Of a stretch of DNA of 64,000 bases, positions 47,608 to 57,246 are shown piece after piece. The position numbers and the translations under genes were made by a program. The stretch's first letter is position 1. Each line of letters opens with the position of its first letter. This DNA comes from Agarivorans sp. Toyoura001 (GTDB lineage Bacteria > Pseudomonadota > Gammaproteobacteria > Enterobacterales > Celerinatantimonadaceae), in assembly GCF_005405585.1 (NCBI RefSeq), contig NZ_BJEQ01000016.1, positions 43,310 through 107,309 on the forward strand, given 5' to 3'. Below the pieces are notes generated by a model. It did not search any database, had not been told where the DNA came from, and was given only the letters and a program-made list of their open reading frames with translations.

Positions 47608-49257
47608 ATGGCTATTCACCCTCTAGCAGGAAAGCCAGCTCAGGCTGAGCATCTTGCAAATATTCCACGTCTTGTGGCCGACTATTACTTACTAGAACCC
47701 GACGTAGCGGTTCGAGAACAACAAGTTGCATTCGGTACGTCTGGCCACCGCGGCAGCTCTAGTAAAAAAGCCTTTAACGAAAATCATATTTTGGCAGTTA
47801 GTCAAGCATTGGCAGAATACCGTTTAGCGCAAGGTACTACCGGGCCTTTATATATAGGTAAAGACACCCACGCTTTATCGGAGCCTGCATTTTGCTCAGC
47901 GATTGAAGTGTTTGCAGCAAACGGTGTTGAAGTTCGTTATCAAGAGGGTTTAGGTTACACACCAACGCCAGTTATTTCTCATGCAATTTTGGCTTACAAC
48001 CGTTTAGGTAAAGACCAGGCGGATGGCGTGGTGATTACACCTTCTCATAACCCACCTGAAGATGGCGGTTTTAAGTACAACCCGCCAAACGGTGGTCCAG
48101 CAGATGGTAATGTAACGAAGGTTGTTCAAGACCGTGCAAACGAAATATTAGCGAATGGCCTAAAAGACGTTAAACGTTTGTCTTATGATGAAGCCATTGC
48201 ATTACCTTCTATTGTTGGTATTGATTACATCAAACCGTATGTTGATGATTTAGCCAACGTATTAGATATGGATGCGATTGCTAAATCTAAAGTAAAAATT
48301 GGTGTAGACCCCTTAGGCGGCAGTGGCATTGCTTACTGGTCAGTAATTGCAGAAACCTATGGTTTAGACATTGAAGTAGTGAATGAGCGCGTAGATCCAA
48401 CGTTTTCTTTCATGACTCTAGATAAAGATGGAAAAATCCGTATGGATTGTTCATCTCCGTACGCTATGGCCAGCTTAATTGCCTTAAAAGACAAGTTCGA
48501 TGTAGCGGTAGCCAACGACCCTGATTATGACCGCCATGGTATTGTGACCAAAAGTAGTGGATTACTAAATCCTAATCACTACTTAGCAGTAGCGATTAAC
48601 TACCTTTACTCTCATCGGAGTGAGTGGGGCGCTAATGCTGCAATTGGTAAAACCTTGGTGTCTAGTTCGATGATTGATCGCGTTGCAGCCAGTTTAGGGC
48701 GTGAACTAAAAGAAGTACCGGTTGGTTTTAAGTGGTTCGTAGACGGCTTGTTTGACGGTAGCATTGCTTTTGGTGGCGAAGAAAGTGCCGGTGCTTCTTT
48801 CTTACGAAAAGATGGTGGTGTGTGGAGTACCGACAAAGACGGTATTATTTTGGCATTGCTCGCGGCAGAGATTATCGCTGTTACTGGGAAAGATCCTGGC
48901 GAACACTACCAAGGTTTTGTCGAACAGTTTGGTGAGCCTTGTTATAAACGGATTGACGCGCCAGCCAGCATAGAGCAAAAAGCTGTATTGAGCGCCTTAG
49001 ATCCTGCGATGGTTGAAGCTGAAACCTTAGCAGGAGAGCAGATCACTGCAAAACTTACTGCTGCTCCTGGTAACGGTGCTGCCATTGGTGGTTTAAAGGT
49101 TGTTACTGAAAACGGTTGGTTTGCTGCCAGACCGTCAGGAACTGAGGCTATCTATAAGATTTATATGGAAAGCTTTAAAGGCGAAGAGCATTTAGCGCTT
49201 ATCGAGCAAGAAGCACAAACAATTGTTTCTGCCGCATTGGCTAAAGCTGGACTATAA
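47608..49257 (+). CDS. pgm: Phosphoglucomutase (alpha-D-glucose-specific)
   Basis: Interconverts glucose-1-phosphate and glucose-6-phosphate. 549 residues. N-terminal '[12 protein letters not shown]', active-site phosphoserine Ser146 in '[14 protein letters not shown]', metal-binding 'DPDYDRHG', and sugar loop 'GGEESAG'. Probably cotranscribed with seqA, and followed by its own terminator. Adjacent glycogen phosphorylase supplies its substrate. Confidence 0.97.
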   Translation: MAIHPLAGKPAQAEHLANIPRLVADYYLLEPDVAVREQQVAFGTSGHRGSSSKKAFNENHILAVSQALAEYRLAQGTTGPLYIGKDTHALSEPAFCSAIEVFAANGVEVRYQEGLGYTPTPVISHAILAYNRLGKDQADGVVITPSHNPPEDGGFKYNPPNGGPADGNVTKVVQDRANEILANGLKDVKRLSYDEAIALPSIVGIDYIKPYVDDLANVLDMDAIAKSKVKIGVDPLGGSGIAYWSVIAETYGLDIEVVNERVDPTFSFMTLDKDGKIRMDCSSPYAMASLIALKDKFDVAVANDPDYDRHGIVTKSSGLLNPNHYLAVAINYLYSHRSEWGANAAIGKTLVSSSMIDRVAASLGRELKEVPVGFKWFVDGLFDGSIAFGGEESAGASFLRKDGGVWSTDKDGIILALLAAEIIAVTGKDPGEHYQGFVEQFGEPCYKRIDAPASIEQKAVLSALDPAMVEAETLAGEQITAKLTAAPGNGAAIGGLKVVTENGWFAARPSGTEAIYKIYMESFKGEEHLALIEQEAQTIVSAALAKAGL

Positions 49258-49274
49258 TCTATAAGCGTCGACTG

Positions 49275-49302
49275 AAGGGTATTGAATAAATACCCTTTTT
49301 TT
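49275..49302 (+). terminator. Terminator of pgm
   Basis: AAGGGTATT pairs with AATACCCTT around a 5-base loop and runs into seven T. It lies 18 bases after the pgm stop. Confidence 0.92.
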
Positions 49303-49754
49303 GTGCATAAATTCCGCCTGAAAACGTATGCCAACTGCTTTAAATTGCAAGTTCTGTAATAGTTTTGTTACAAAGGCAGATTACAATGTATCAGGTCTTA
49401 TTTTTGGACGAATTGGCACAAAAGCCCCGTTTTAATTGATTCCGATCAAGATTACTGCCGATTCGCGTATGAAAGCATTTTCAAATGCTGGGCTTTTGTT
49501 GGGTTTTCTTTACACTTCATTTCGGTTCTTTGAGTGAAAAAGCATTTTTTCCAAAAAATGCATAAAAATTTAGTCTTGAGAGAGGCTTTTTTACCTAAAT
49601 GTGATGTAGAACGTATATAATATCGTTTCGCATCGGTAACATGAGCTCGGATTTTTGAGCACATACAGTCTTTTGTAGCATTTGCTGTTCGGTTAACCAT
49701 CGAATGCTACGTTTGAAGATGTCACCACAAAGGTTAGATACAAAGGAAATTCAC
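49303..49754 (+). promoter_or_regulatory. Long leader/control region of glycogen phosphorylase
   Basis: 452 bases without a gene. A perfect -10 TATAAT is at 49616-49621, just inside the right part of an imperfect CRP-like site (49597-49618) whose left half AAATGTGAT is perfect but whose right half is poor. Three inverted repeats share the core GCATTT: AGCATTT/AAATGCT (49474-49489), GCATTTTTT/AAAAAATGC (49542-49561) and GTAGCATTTG/CGAATGCTAC (49675-49710, one G-U pair). The last would be in the mRNA leader (about 127 bases). A minus-strand frame (49452-49700) looks spurious. Confidence 0.5.
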
Positions 49755-52229
49755 ATGGCCGCTAAAAAGGCAAAAGCAAAAAACGCACTAGCGTTATCGA
49801 AAGTTGAGTTTAAAGATTCAATTATTAAACACTTGCGCAGTACTCACGGTACTGATGAAGGACGTGCTAACAACCAAGCTTGGTGGAAAGCAACGTGTTC
49901 TGCAGTAAACGAATTAGTGTTTGATCGTTTAACTGAAACTTCTAAAGCGAATGCAGAGAACGATTCTCGTGCTGTACATTACTTTTCTTTAGAGTTCTTG
50001 ATGGGTCGTTTAACTATAAACAACCTTCACAACGTTGGTGTGTTCGACGCTGCACGTGATGCACTTACCGATTTAGGTAAAGACATTAACGACATCTGTG
50101 ACGAAGAACCTGATATGGCTCTTGGTAACGGTGGTCTAGGTCGTCTAGCTGCTTGTTTCATCGATTCTTTGGCTACGCTTAACTACCCAGCGGTAGGTTA
50201 CGGTATCCACTACGAGCACGGTTTATTCCGTCAAGAAATTCAAGGCGGCCGTCAAATCGAACGTCCTGATAGCTGGCGCGAATACGGCAACCCTTGGGAA
50301 ATCTGCCGTCCAGAATCAATTCAAGAAGTACCTTTATACGGTTACGTAGAAACGGTATTTGGCGAAGATGGCAAAATGCGTAAAGTTTGGCATGCTGGTC
50401 GTCAAATTAAAGGTGTGCCATGGGATATCCCTGTAGTTGGTTACGAAGCTAAAACTGTAAACGTACTACGTTTGTGGGAATCTAAAGCTGCTGACTTCTT
50501 CGACTGGGATGTATTTAACGCCGGTGGTTACATTGATTCTCAATCTGAGAAATCACAAGCTGAAGCAGTATCTAAAGTACTTTACCCGAACGACGAAAGC
50601 GAACAGGGTAAAGAACTTCGCCTTATCCAACAGTACTTCTTCTGTGCTTGTTCACTAAAAGACATCATTCGTCGTTACAAACGTAACCACAGTGATTTCT
50701 CTCAGTTCTCTAAGCAAGCTGTAATTCAGTTGAACGATACTCACCCAACTGTAGCTATTCCTGAGTTGATGCGTATTCTTATCGACGAAGAAGGTCTAGT
50801 TTGGGACGACGCTTGGAAAATCTGTACAGAAACTTTCGCTTACACTAACCACACTCTATTGCCAGAAGCACTAGAAAAATGGGCTGTGTACTTGTTCGAA
50901 AAAGTACTTCCACGTCACCTAGAAATCATTTACGAAATCAACCGTCGCTTCTTAGAAGACGAAGTTGAAGCTAAATGGCCTGGCAACGACGAAATGAAAC
51001 GTCACCTTTCTATTATTGAAGAAGGTGAAACTCGCATGGTTCGCATGGCGTTCCTATGTGTTGTTACTTGTTTCAAAACTAACGGTGTTGCAGCAATGCA
51101 CTCAGAGTTGGTTAAAGAAGATTTGTTCCCAGAGTTTTACGAACTATGGCCTGAGCGCTTCGTAAACGTAACAAACGGTGTAACTCCTCGTCGTTGGTTG
51201 CTTGCATGTAACGAACAGCTAGCTAATATGTACAACGATACCGTTGGTACTGATTGGCCGCGTAAACTAGATGAGCTAAAAGGCGCAGCTAAGTTCGCAG
51301 ATGACCCTAAGTTCCAGAAAAACTTCATGGCGATTAAACGCGAGAAGAAAGTAGAACTAGCTGACAAGATTGAAGAGCTATGTGGCATTAAAGTAAGCCC
51401 TGATGCAATGTTCAATGTACTTATTAAGCGTCTACACGAATACAAGCGTCAGCACCTTGCACTGCTACATATCCTTGCACTTTACCGTCGTCTACTTGAA
51501 AACCCAGATTATGATATGGGCCCACAAGTATTTATCTTCGGTTCTAAAGCTGCACCTGGTTACAAGCTAGCTAAAGACATTATCTACGCGATCAACAAAG
51601 TTGCAGATAAAGTTAATAACGACCCACGCATTAAAGACAAGCTGAAAGTTGTTTTCATGCCTAACTACCGCGTAACGCTTGCTGAGAAACTATTCCCAGC
51701 AGGTGACGTATCACTGCAAATTTCTACCGCAGGTTACGAAGCATCTGGTACTGGTAACATGAAGTTTGCCTTAAACGGTGCCCTAACTCTTGGTACTCTT
51801 GATGGTGCGAACGTTGAAATTGCAGAAGAAGTAGGCGACGACAACATCTTCATCTTCGGTCTAAACTGTGACGAAGTTAAAGCGCTTAAAGCTGCTGGTT
51901 ACAACCCATGGGATTACTACTACGGTAACCCAGAGTTGAAAGCTGTTCTAGATTGGTTAGAAACAGACTTCTTTACTCCTGGCGCTCCTGGTGAGCTAGC
52001 TTCAATCAAGCACAGCTTGCTAGAAGGCGGTGACCCGTACCTAGTATTGGCAGACTTCGAGTCTTTCACTACTGAGTACGCTGCAGTCGACGCAACTTAC
52101 CGTGATCAGAAGAAATGGGCTAAGATGGCTATCATCAACTCAGCGTCAGTAGGTAAGTTTAACTCTGACCGCTCAATTGAAGATTACGTAAGCCGTATCT
52201 GGAAACTTGAAAAAGTTATGCCTAACTAA
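49755..52229 (+). CDS. glgP: Glycogen/maltodextrin phosphorylase
   Basis: PLP-dependent GT35 phosphorylase releasing glucose-1-phosphate from alpha-1,4-glucans. 824 residues from ATG 49755 ([10 protein letters not shown]), which has AAAGGA eight bases upstream; an in-frame extension to 49704 lacks a ribosome site. Motifs: '[16 protein letters not shown]', '[16 protein letters not shown]', '[11 protein letters not shown]', and the PLP lysine in '[17 protein letters not shown]'. Whether glycogen (GlgP) or maltodextrin (MalP) is preferred cannot be told. Codon choice is far more biased than in its neighbours (Asn almost always AAC, many CGT and GGT), which indicates high expression. Confidence 0.94.
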   Translation: MAAKKAKAKNALALSKVEFKDSIIKHLRSTHGTDEGRANNQAWWKATCSAVNELVFDRLTETSKANAENDSRAVHYFSLEFLMGRLTINNLHNVGVFDAARDALTDLGKDINDICDEEPDMALGNGGLGRLAACFIDSLATLNYPAVGYGIHYEHGLFRQEIQGGRQIERPDSWREYGNPWEICRPESIQEVPLYGYVETVFGEDGKMRKVWHAGRQIKGVPWDIPVVGYEAKTVNVLRLWESKAADFFDWDVFNAGGYIDSQSEKSQAEAVSKVLYPNDESEQGKELRLIQQYFFCACSLKDIIRRYKRNHSDFSQFSKQAVIQLNDTHPTVAIPELMRILIDEEGLVWDDAWKICTETFAYTNHTLLPEALEKWAVYLFEKVLPRHLEIIYEINRRFLEDEVEAKWPGNDEMKRHLSIIEEGETRMVRMAFLCVVTCFKTNGVAAMHSELVKEDLFPEFYELWPERFVNVTNGVTPRRWLLACNEQLANMYNDTVGTDWPRKLDELKGAAKFADDPKFQKNFMAIKREKKVELADKIEELCGIKVSPDAMFNVLIKRLHEYKRQHLALLHILALYRRLLENPDYDMGPQVFIFGSKAAPGYKLAKDIIYAINKVADKVNNDPRIKDKLKVVFMPNYRVTLAEKLFPAGDVSLQISTAGYEASGTGNMKFALNGALTLGTLDGANVEIAEEVGDDNIFIFGLNCDEVKALKAAGYNPWDYYYGNPELKAVLDWLETDFFTPGAPGELASIKHSLLEGGDPYLVLADFESFTTEYAAVDATYRDQKKWAKMAIINSASVGKFNSDRSIEDYVSRIWKLEKVMPN

Positions 52230-52255
52230 GCTTTGTTTAAGCGTTAGTTAGCAAT

Positions 52256-52284
52256 AAAAAGGGAGACTATGTCTCCCTTTTTTT
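52256..52284 (+). terminator. Terminator of glycogen phosphorylase
   Basis: AAAAGGGAGAC pairs with GTCTCCCTTTT, 3-base loop, then more T; 27 bases after the stop. Confidence 0.94.
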
Positions 52285-52339
52285 ATGCCTTAAAAACTAG
52301 CATACTGTTGCTTACTTCGTTTACATCTAAGGATAAGAT

Positions 52340-53392
52340 GTGCCTAAAGAAAGCTTACTCCAACTTGGTCTACTTCAATTCACTTTAAATGCGCCAGAAA
52401 GTTCTGAGACTTTTAGTTTCAATTTAGCCAGTCAAACCAAAGTTAGTTTACTAAGTACTGGTGTATTGTTGTTTGAACCAACAGCTAAGATAAGTACCAG
52501 AGCAGTGCTACTCTCTGCCGGTATTCACGGCAACGAAACCGCCCCCATCGAATGTATCGACGAGCTTGTAAGCAAAATCTTAAACATGGAGGTCGATTTA
52601 CAACAACCGTTGTTAGTCATCTTGGGTAGTCCTCCCGCAATGGTTGAGGCAAAACGGGAGCTAATGCTAAACCTAAACCGTTTATTTATTGGCAAGCATG
52701 CTAATTACGATGATTGCTATGAAGTACGGCGAGCAAAACATTTAGAAGAAATAGTGAAACAGTTTTTCACTCGTTACAGCCTTTTAGCTGCCTACCATTT
52801 AGATCTACATACTGCCATCAGAAGTTCTCAACACGAGAAATTTGCCGTGCATCCCTTTAATCATGGGAGAGCATGGAAACAAAGTAGCTTAGCTTTACTG
52901 CAAGCCTGTGAAGTTGATTGTGTGTTGTTTTCAAATGAACCTGCGTCAACGTTTAGTTATCATTCAAGCTATATCCATAATGCTGCGGCGTTTACTGTTG
53001 AACTTGGAAAGGTGCATGCATTTGGCCAAAATGATCCCAATAAACTTAAGGCATTGAGTCAAACCTTAACTACTTTGTTGGGTGCTAGTGATTTATCTGA
53101 GCTACTGTTCAACCCTTCGCGTGCCACCTTATTTGAAGTGAGTGATGTGCTTAATAAAACCACCGATGATTTCTGTTTTAATTTCAACCAGAGTCAGGCT
53201 AACTTTACTGAATATCCCAATGGTTACCGTTTAGCTAAAGATGGTTCGCGCATTATTGAAGTTGAAAATGGTCCAAAAGCAATAGTGTTTCCTAACGATA
53301 AAGTAGCAATTGGCCAGCGAGCAGTGTTATTGGTTAAGCAAATGACACAAGCCGATATACAACAAGCAATAACAGATAAAAATCTCATATAA
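52340..53392 (+). CDS. astE: Succinylglutamate desuccinylase AstE
   Basis: Zinc carboxypeptidase-like enzyme, last step of the AST arginine-degradation pathway (succinylglutamate to glutamate plus succinate). 350 residues. Zinc ligands His63 and Glu66 in 'SAGIHGNETAPIE' and His157 in 'YHLDLHTAIR'; catalytic Glu in 'AFTVELGKVHAFG'. Start GTG at 52340 with AAGGAT upstream; the nearby ATG is out of frame. No other ast gene is adjacent, so astE is detached from astCADB here. Confidence 0.92.
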   Translation: MPKESLLQLGLLQFTLNAPESSETFSFNLASQTKVSLLSTGVLLFEPTAKISTRAVLLSAGIHGNETAPIECIDELVSKILNMEVDLQQPLLVILGSPPAMVEAKRELMLNLNRLFIGKHANYDDCYEVRRAKHLEEIVKQFFTRYSLLAAYHLDLHTAIRSSQHEKFAVHPFNHGRAWKQSSLALLQACEVDCVLFSNEPASTFSYHSSYIHNAAAFTVELGKVHAFGQNDPNKLKALSQTLTTLLGASDLSELLFNPSRATLFEVSDVLNKTTDDFCFNFNQSQANFTEYPNGYRLAKDGSRIIEVENGPKAIVFPNDKVAIGQRAVLLVKQMTQADIQQAITDKNLI

Positions 53393-53556
53393 TCCATCTA
53401 CCATGCAGGTGAGGCTGGTTTGTACTCTTTTTATAAGGCCAGCTAGTAATTAATACTAATAAGCCAAGAAAATACTTTAGTGATTCGCTGTAACCAAGGT
53501 GATTTAAAGAACAACCCTTTGTTAGTAGCAAAGTCTTACAGAAGCGAGAAATCACG

Positions 53557-53565
53557 TGATATAAT
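53557..53565 (+). promoter_or_regulatory. Extended -10 promoter of ydiJ
   Basis: TGA-TATAAT is a perfect extended -10 element 41 bases before the ydiJ ATG (53606). It implies a start near 53572, downstream of the upstream open frame, so the shorter protein is the real one. Confidence 0.6.
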
Positions 53566-53605
53566 CTCTCCAATTTTTAATACCTTAGAGTGGGACAACG
53601 GATTT

Positions 53606-56600
53606 ATGATCCCTAAGTTAAGCCCTCAGCATTCTCTTGAGGCTCTGTATTTAGATTATCTAACCAAGCTTGAAGTTTCTGCATTTTCCGGCGAAATTCA
53701 AACTTCTTATGCTAGCCGTTTGGCGGTAGCGACAGATAATTCAGTGTATCAATATTTGCCACAAGCCGTGGTATTCCCGAAAAGCACAGCAGACATTAAA
53801 CAGCTTTGTAGATTAGCCTCGGCCTCGGCGTTTGAATCAATAAAGCTAACTCCAAGGGGAGGCGGTACGGGTACCAATGGCCAGTCGTTAACCCAAGGTA
53901 TTGTTGTAGACTTGTCTAAGTTTATGAACAAGGTTATTGAACTTAATGTTGAAGAGCGTTGGGTTAGAGTTGAAACGGGTATTGTTAAAGATAAGCTTAA
54001 CAGCGTGTTAAAAGAACATGGCTTGTTTTTCTCTCCAGAGCTTTCAACCAGTAACCGCGCGACACTTGGAGGGATGATCAATACTGATGCTTCAGGCCAG
54101 GGATCGATGGTTTACGGCAAAACCAGTGATCATGTTTTGTCCGTTAAAGCAGTATTGGCCAGTGGGGAGGAACTCGATAGCGAAACGGTGAGTGTAGATC
54201 ACATAGATCAGCAACGCGAGTCGCTTATTGATATCTACTCGGCGGTTAAACACGCTTGTGTAGATAAGCGCTCGTTAGTAGAAGAAAAATTCCCTAAACT
54301 TAATCGCTTTCTAACAGGCTATGATTTAAAAAACGCTTACAGTCCAGAGGATGACAGTCTCGATTTAACCCGCATTTTATGTGGCTCTGAAGGTTCATTA
54401 GCCTTTATTTCCGAAGCTAAGTTAGATCTCACCGCTATTCCAAAATTCAGAACTTTAGTCACAGTTAAATATGACTCGTTCAATTCGGCACTTCGTCATG
54501 CACCAAGTTTAGTTGCAGCCCAAGCATTGTCGGTAGAAACTATCGACTCTAAGGTGCTTAACCTAGCTCAGCAAGATGTTGTTTGGGATAGCGTAAGAGA
54601 ATTAATTAGCGATGTAGAAGATGCTGATATGCAGGGCATTAACATTGTTGAATTTGCAGAAAATGACGAATTATTGCAGCAGCAAAAAGTATCTGAGCTG
54701 CTAAGCACTTTATCTCAGGAAAATGTTGCTGATTTAGGGGTTATTGGCTATCAAAGTTGCGATGACCTCACTAGTATCAACGCTATTTACAATATGCGGA
54801 AAAAAGCCGTTGGTTTATTAGGCAATACAGCCGGCGCCGCTAAACCTGTCGCCTTTGCTGAAGATACTTGTGTACCTCCCGAAAATTTAGCTGACTACAT
54901 TGTTGAGTTTAGAAAACTGCTGGATGATAAAGGCTTGCAGTACGGCATGTTTGGTCATGTTGACTCAGGCGTATTGCATGTAAGACCAGCCTTAGACTTG
55001 TGCGACCCAGAGCAAGAGCTTTTGATGCGTGAAGTATCAGACCAAGTGGTCTCTTTAACAGCTAAGTATAAGGGCTTAATGTGGGGCGAGCACGGTAAAG
55101 GCTTCCGTTCAGAATACAGTCCAGCATTTTTTGGTGATGAGTTGTTTGCCGAATTAAGAAAAATTAAAGCAGCGTTTGATCCGCATAATCAAATCAATCC
55201 CGGCAAAATTTGTACGCCGCTGCATAGCGATGAAAAACTAGTATCGGTAGACGGGACTAAACGTGGCAAATACGACAGAGAAATAGCTGTAGAAGTGCGA
55301 GACAGCTATAAGAACGCCATGGAATGTAATGGCAACGGTTTGTGTTTTAACTATGACACTGCTAGCCCTATGTGTCCCTCGTTTAAAGCCACTGGTGATA
55401 GACGTTATTCACCAAAAGGTCGAGCGGGTTTAATGCGCGAATGGTTACGCCAACTTGCTGCGCTAAAAGTTGACCCTTTGGCCCAAGAGCAAAAGTTAAC
55501 GTCTAGTTTTATTTCACCCGATAGTATTTTGCTTAAAATACGTAATAGCATTGCAAAATCTAAAGGTGAGTACGATTACAGCCACGAAGTTTATGATGCC
55601 ATGCAAACCTGTTTAGCATGTAAAGCGTGTACAACAGGGTGCCCAATTAAAGTAGACGTACCTACATTTCGTTCACGCTTTCTAAATATTTATCATGGAA
55701 GGTATCTGCGACCGATAAAAGACTATTTTGTCGCTTATGTAGAAACCTATGCGCCGTTAATGGCGAAAGCACCCCGTTTGTTTAACGCAGCTATGGCACC
55801 GAGGTGGACCAATAGTTTAGTGACAAAAACTATTGGTATGGTTGATATCCCTACGCTTAGTTTCCCTACGCTGGCACAGCGAGTTCCAGAAAGCCTAACC
55901 AGCAAGTACGACTTTAAAGCGTTGCAGGCGTTAAGTGATGAGCAAAAACAACGCACGGTGTTAATTGTGCAGGATCCGTTTACCACTTTTTATGAAGCAG
56001 AGTTAGTTGAAGATTTTATTCACTTAGCTAAAAAGTTGGGCATTAATCCTGTTCTTCTGCCTTTTAAACCCAATGGTAAGCCGCAGCATATTAAAGGCTT
56101 TTTAAGCAAGTTTAATAAGTCAGCTCAAACAAGCGCTGCCTTTTTAAATCAAGTGAGTGAGCTTGGCATTAAAATGGTAGGGGTAGAGCCCGCGCTAGTG
56201 CTTTGTTATCGTGATGAGTATAAACATGCGCTTGGCGAAAAGCGGGGAAATTTTGAAGTAGAGGTGGTTCAAGAATGGCTAAACGGATTAGCACCTGAAT
56301 CATTCGAATCGCATCAAGTGAGCGATACCAATACGTGGTACTTGTTTGGCCACTGTACAGAAAAAGCCTTAAAGGCCGACGCTTTCAAGCAATGGCAGCA
56401 AGTGTTCATGCGATTTGGCGCAAGTTTAGAAGACGTAGCAGTGGGATGTTGTGGTATGGCGGGTACTTATGGCCATGATGCAAAGCAATTAGCTACTTCT
56501 AAAGCTATTTATGAGTTGAGCTGGAAACAAAAAATGGCAAGCTTGCCGCGCGAACGTTGCATGGTTACTGGGTACTCATGTCGTAGCCAAGTCAAACGAT

Positions 56601-56656
56601 TGGAAGGGGACAAACCAAAACACCCTCTCCAAATATTGTTGAGCTTGCTGCCTTGA
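53606..56656 (+). CDS. ydiJ: FAD-linked oxidase / Fe-S dehydrogenase YdiJ
   Basis: Large flavo-iron-sulfur dehydrogenase of the 2-hydroxyacid family, 1016 residues (E. coli YdiJ 1018; reported to act on D-2-hydroxyglutarate). PCMH-type FAD domain (about 45-225, 'TPRGGGTGTNGQSLTQGIVVD'), FAD-oxidase C-terminal domain to about 530, a ferredoxin-like [4Fe-4S] part ('TCLACKACTTGCPIKVDVP', and 'ECNGNGLCFNY') and a C-terminal cysteine-rich CCG domain ('VGCCGMAGTYGHDAKQL'). The start is ATG 53606, placed by the promoter at 53557 and alignment with the family. ydiI overlaps its stop, as the two are neighbours in E. coli. D-lactate or another D-hydroxyacid as substrate is possible. Confidence 0.9.
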   Translation: MIPKLSPQHSLEALYLDYLTKLEVSAFSGEIQTSYASRLAVATDNSVYQYLPQAVVFPKSTADIKQLCRLASASAFESIKLTPRGGGTGTNGQSLTQGIVVDLSKFMNKVIELNVEERWVRVETGIVKDKLNSVLKEHGLFFSPELSTSNRATLGGMINTDASGQGSMVYGKTSDHVLSVKAVLASGEELDSETVSVDHIDQQRESLIDIYSAVKHACVDKRSLVEEKFPKLNRFLTGYDLKNAYSPEDDSLDLTRILCGSEGSLAFISEAKLDLTAIPKFRTLVTVKYDSFNSALRHAPSLVAAQALSVETIDSKVLNLAQQDVVWDSVRELISDVEDADMQGINIVEFAENDELLQQQKVSELLSTLSQENVADLGVIGYQSCDDLTSINAIYNMRKKAVGLLGNTAGAAKPVAFAEDTCVPPENLADYIVEFRKLLDDKGLQYGMFGHVDSGVLHVRPALDLCDPEQELLMREVSDQVVSLTAKYKGLMWGEHGKGFRSEYSPAFFGDELFAELRKIKAAFDPHNQINPGKICTPLHSDEKLVSVDGTKRGKYDREIAVEVRDSYKNAMECNGNGLCFNYDTASPMCPSFKATGDRRYSPKGRAGLMREWLRQLAALKVDPLAQEQKLTSSFISPDSILLKIRNSIAKSKGEYDYSHEVYDAMQTCLACKACTTGCPIKVDVPTFRSRFLNIYHGRYLRPIKDYFVAYVETYAPLMAKAPRLFNAAMAPRWTNSLVTKTIGMVDIPTLSFPTLAQRVPESLTSKYDFKALQALSDEQKQRTVLIVQDPFTTFYEAELVEDFIHLAKKLGINPVLLPFKPNGKPQHIKGFLSKFNKSAQTSAAFLNQVSELGIKMVGVEPALVLCYRDEYKHALGEKRGNFEVEVVQEWLNGLAPESFESHQVSDTNTWYLFGHCTEKALKADAFKQWQQVFMRFGASLEDVAVGCCGMAGTYGHDAKQLATSKAIYELSWKQKMASLPRERCMVTGYSCRSQVKRLEGDKPKHPLQILLSLLP

Positions 56657-57075
56657 GCATTTGGAATTTGCCAATGAACCTCGATAGCTTAAACCAAATG
56701 GGCGAGGGCAACATGCTCGCTTTTTTGGATATTAAGTTTACCGAGGTGGGCGACGATTACCTAGTCGCTACCATGCCTGTTGTTGCAAAGGTAAAACAGC
56801 CTATGGGCTTGTTGCATGGAGGGGCTAACGTCGTATTGGCAGAAAGCCTTGCTAGTTGCGCTGCTTATTGTGTTGCTGGTAAGGGCTCTATGGTGGTGGG
56901 CGTAGAAATAAACGCAAACCATCTTAAAGCGGTACGTAATGGGGAGGTTACCGCTATAGCCAAGCCTATAAAACTAGGTTCAACCCTGCAAGTTTGGCAA
57001 ATAGAGATCCGTCAACACAAAGAGCTAGTTTGTAGCTCAAGATTAACGGCTATGGTACGAGCAGCTAAATCATAA
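56653..57075 (+). CDS. ydiI: Hotdog thioesterase YdiI/MenI family
   Basis: 140 residues. 'MGLLHGGANVVLAESLAS' holds the HGG turn and catalytic Glu of the 4-HBT/PaaI-like group; 'VVGVEINANHLKAVRNG' follows. The E. coli relative hydrolyses 1,4-dihydroxy-2-naphthoyl-CoA in menaquinone synthesis, but other acyl-CoAs are also used. The start is TTG at 56653 overlapping the ydiJ stop (TTGA); an ATG seven codons later (56674) is a fallback. Probably translated with ydiJ. Confidence 0.88.
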   Translation: MSIWNLPMNLDSLNQMGEGNMLAFLDIKFTEVGDDYLVATMPVVAKVKQPMGLLHGGANVVLAESLASCAAYCVAGKGSMVVGVEINANHLKAVRNGEVTAIAKPIKLGSTLQVWQIEIRQHKELVCSSRLTAMVRAAKS

Positions 57076-57190
57076 TTTCTTAATCTACATCAAATCCAGC
57101 TTCTGTTTTTCTTATCTTTTGTAACACGTTTCCTAACAAACTGAACTTAATACAGTTTTACTGTCTAATTTAGCTTAAATATTTTGAAGA

Positions 57191-57209
57191 TTAGTCGCCT
57201 AGCGACTAA
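57191..57209. promoter_or_regulatory. Perfect palindrome before the two-adaptor RND operon
   Basis: TTAGTCGC-CTA-GCGACTAA, a perfect 19-base palindrome, lies 38 bases before the first adaptor gene. Size and placing fit a TetR-type repressor operator; it is also followed by CTTTTAT and could be a weak terminator of ydiJ-ydiI. No TetR gene is adjacent. Confidence 0.5.
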
Positions 57210-57246
57210 CTTTTATATGTGTTGATAAATTAACTTAGGGATCCCT

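Noticed and set aside
49597..49618. CRP site before glycogen phosphorylase
   Set aside because: Only the left half matches; the right half is poor and the position relative to the -10 does not suit activation.
49452..49700. 82-residue minus-strand frame in the glycogen phosphorylase leader
   Set aside because: No ribosome site, Lys/Cys-rich odd composition, and it covers the promoter and hairpins of the plus-strand gene.
53480..53605. In-frame N-terminal extension of ydiJ by 42 residues
   Set aside because: It lies across the extended -10 promoter, has no similarity to family N-termini and lacks a ribosome site.
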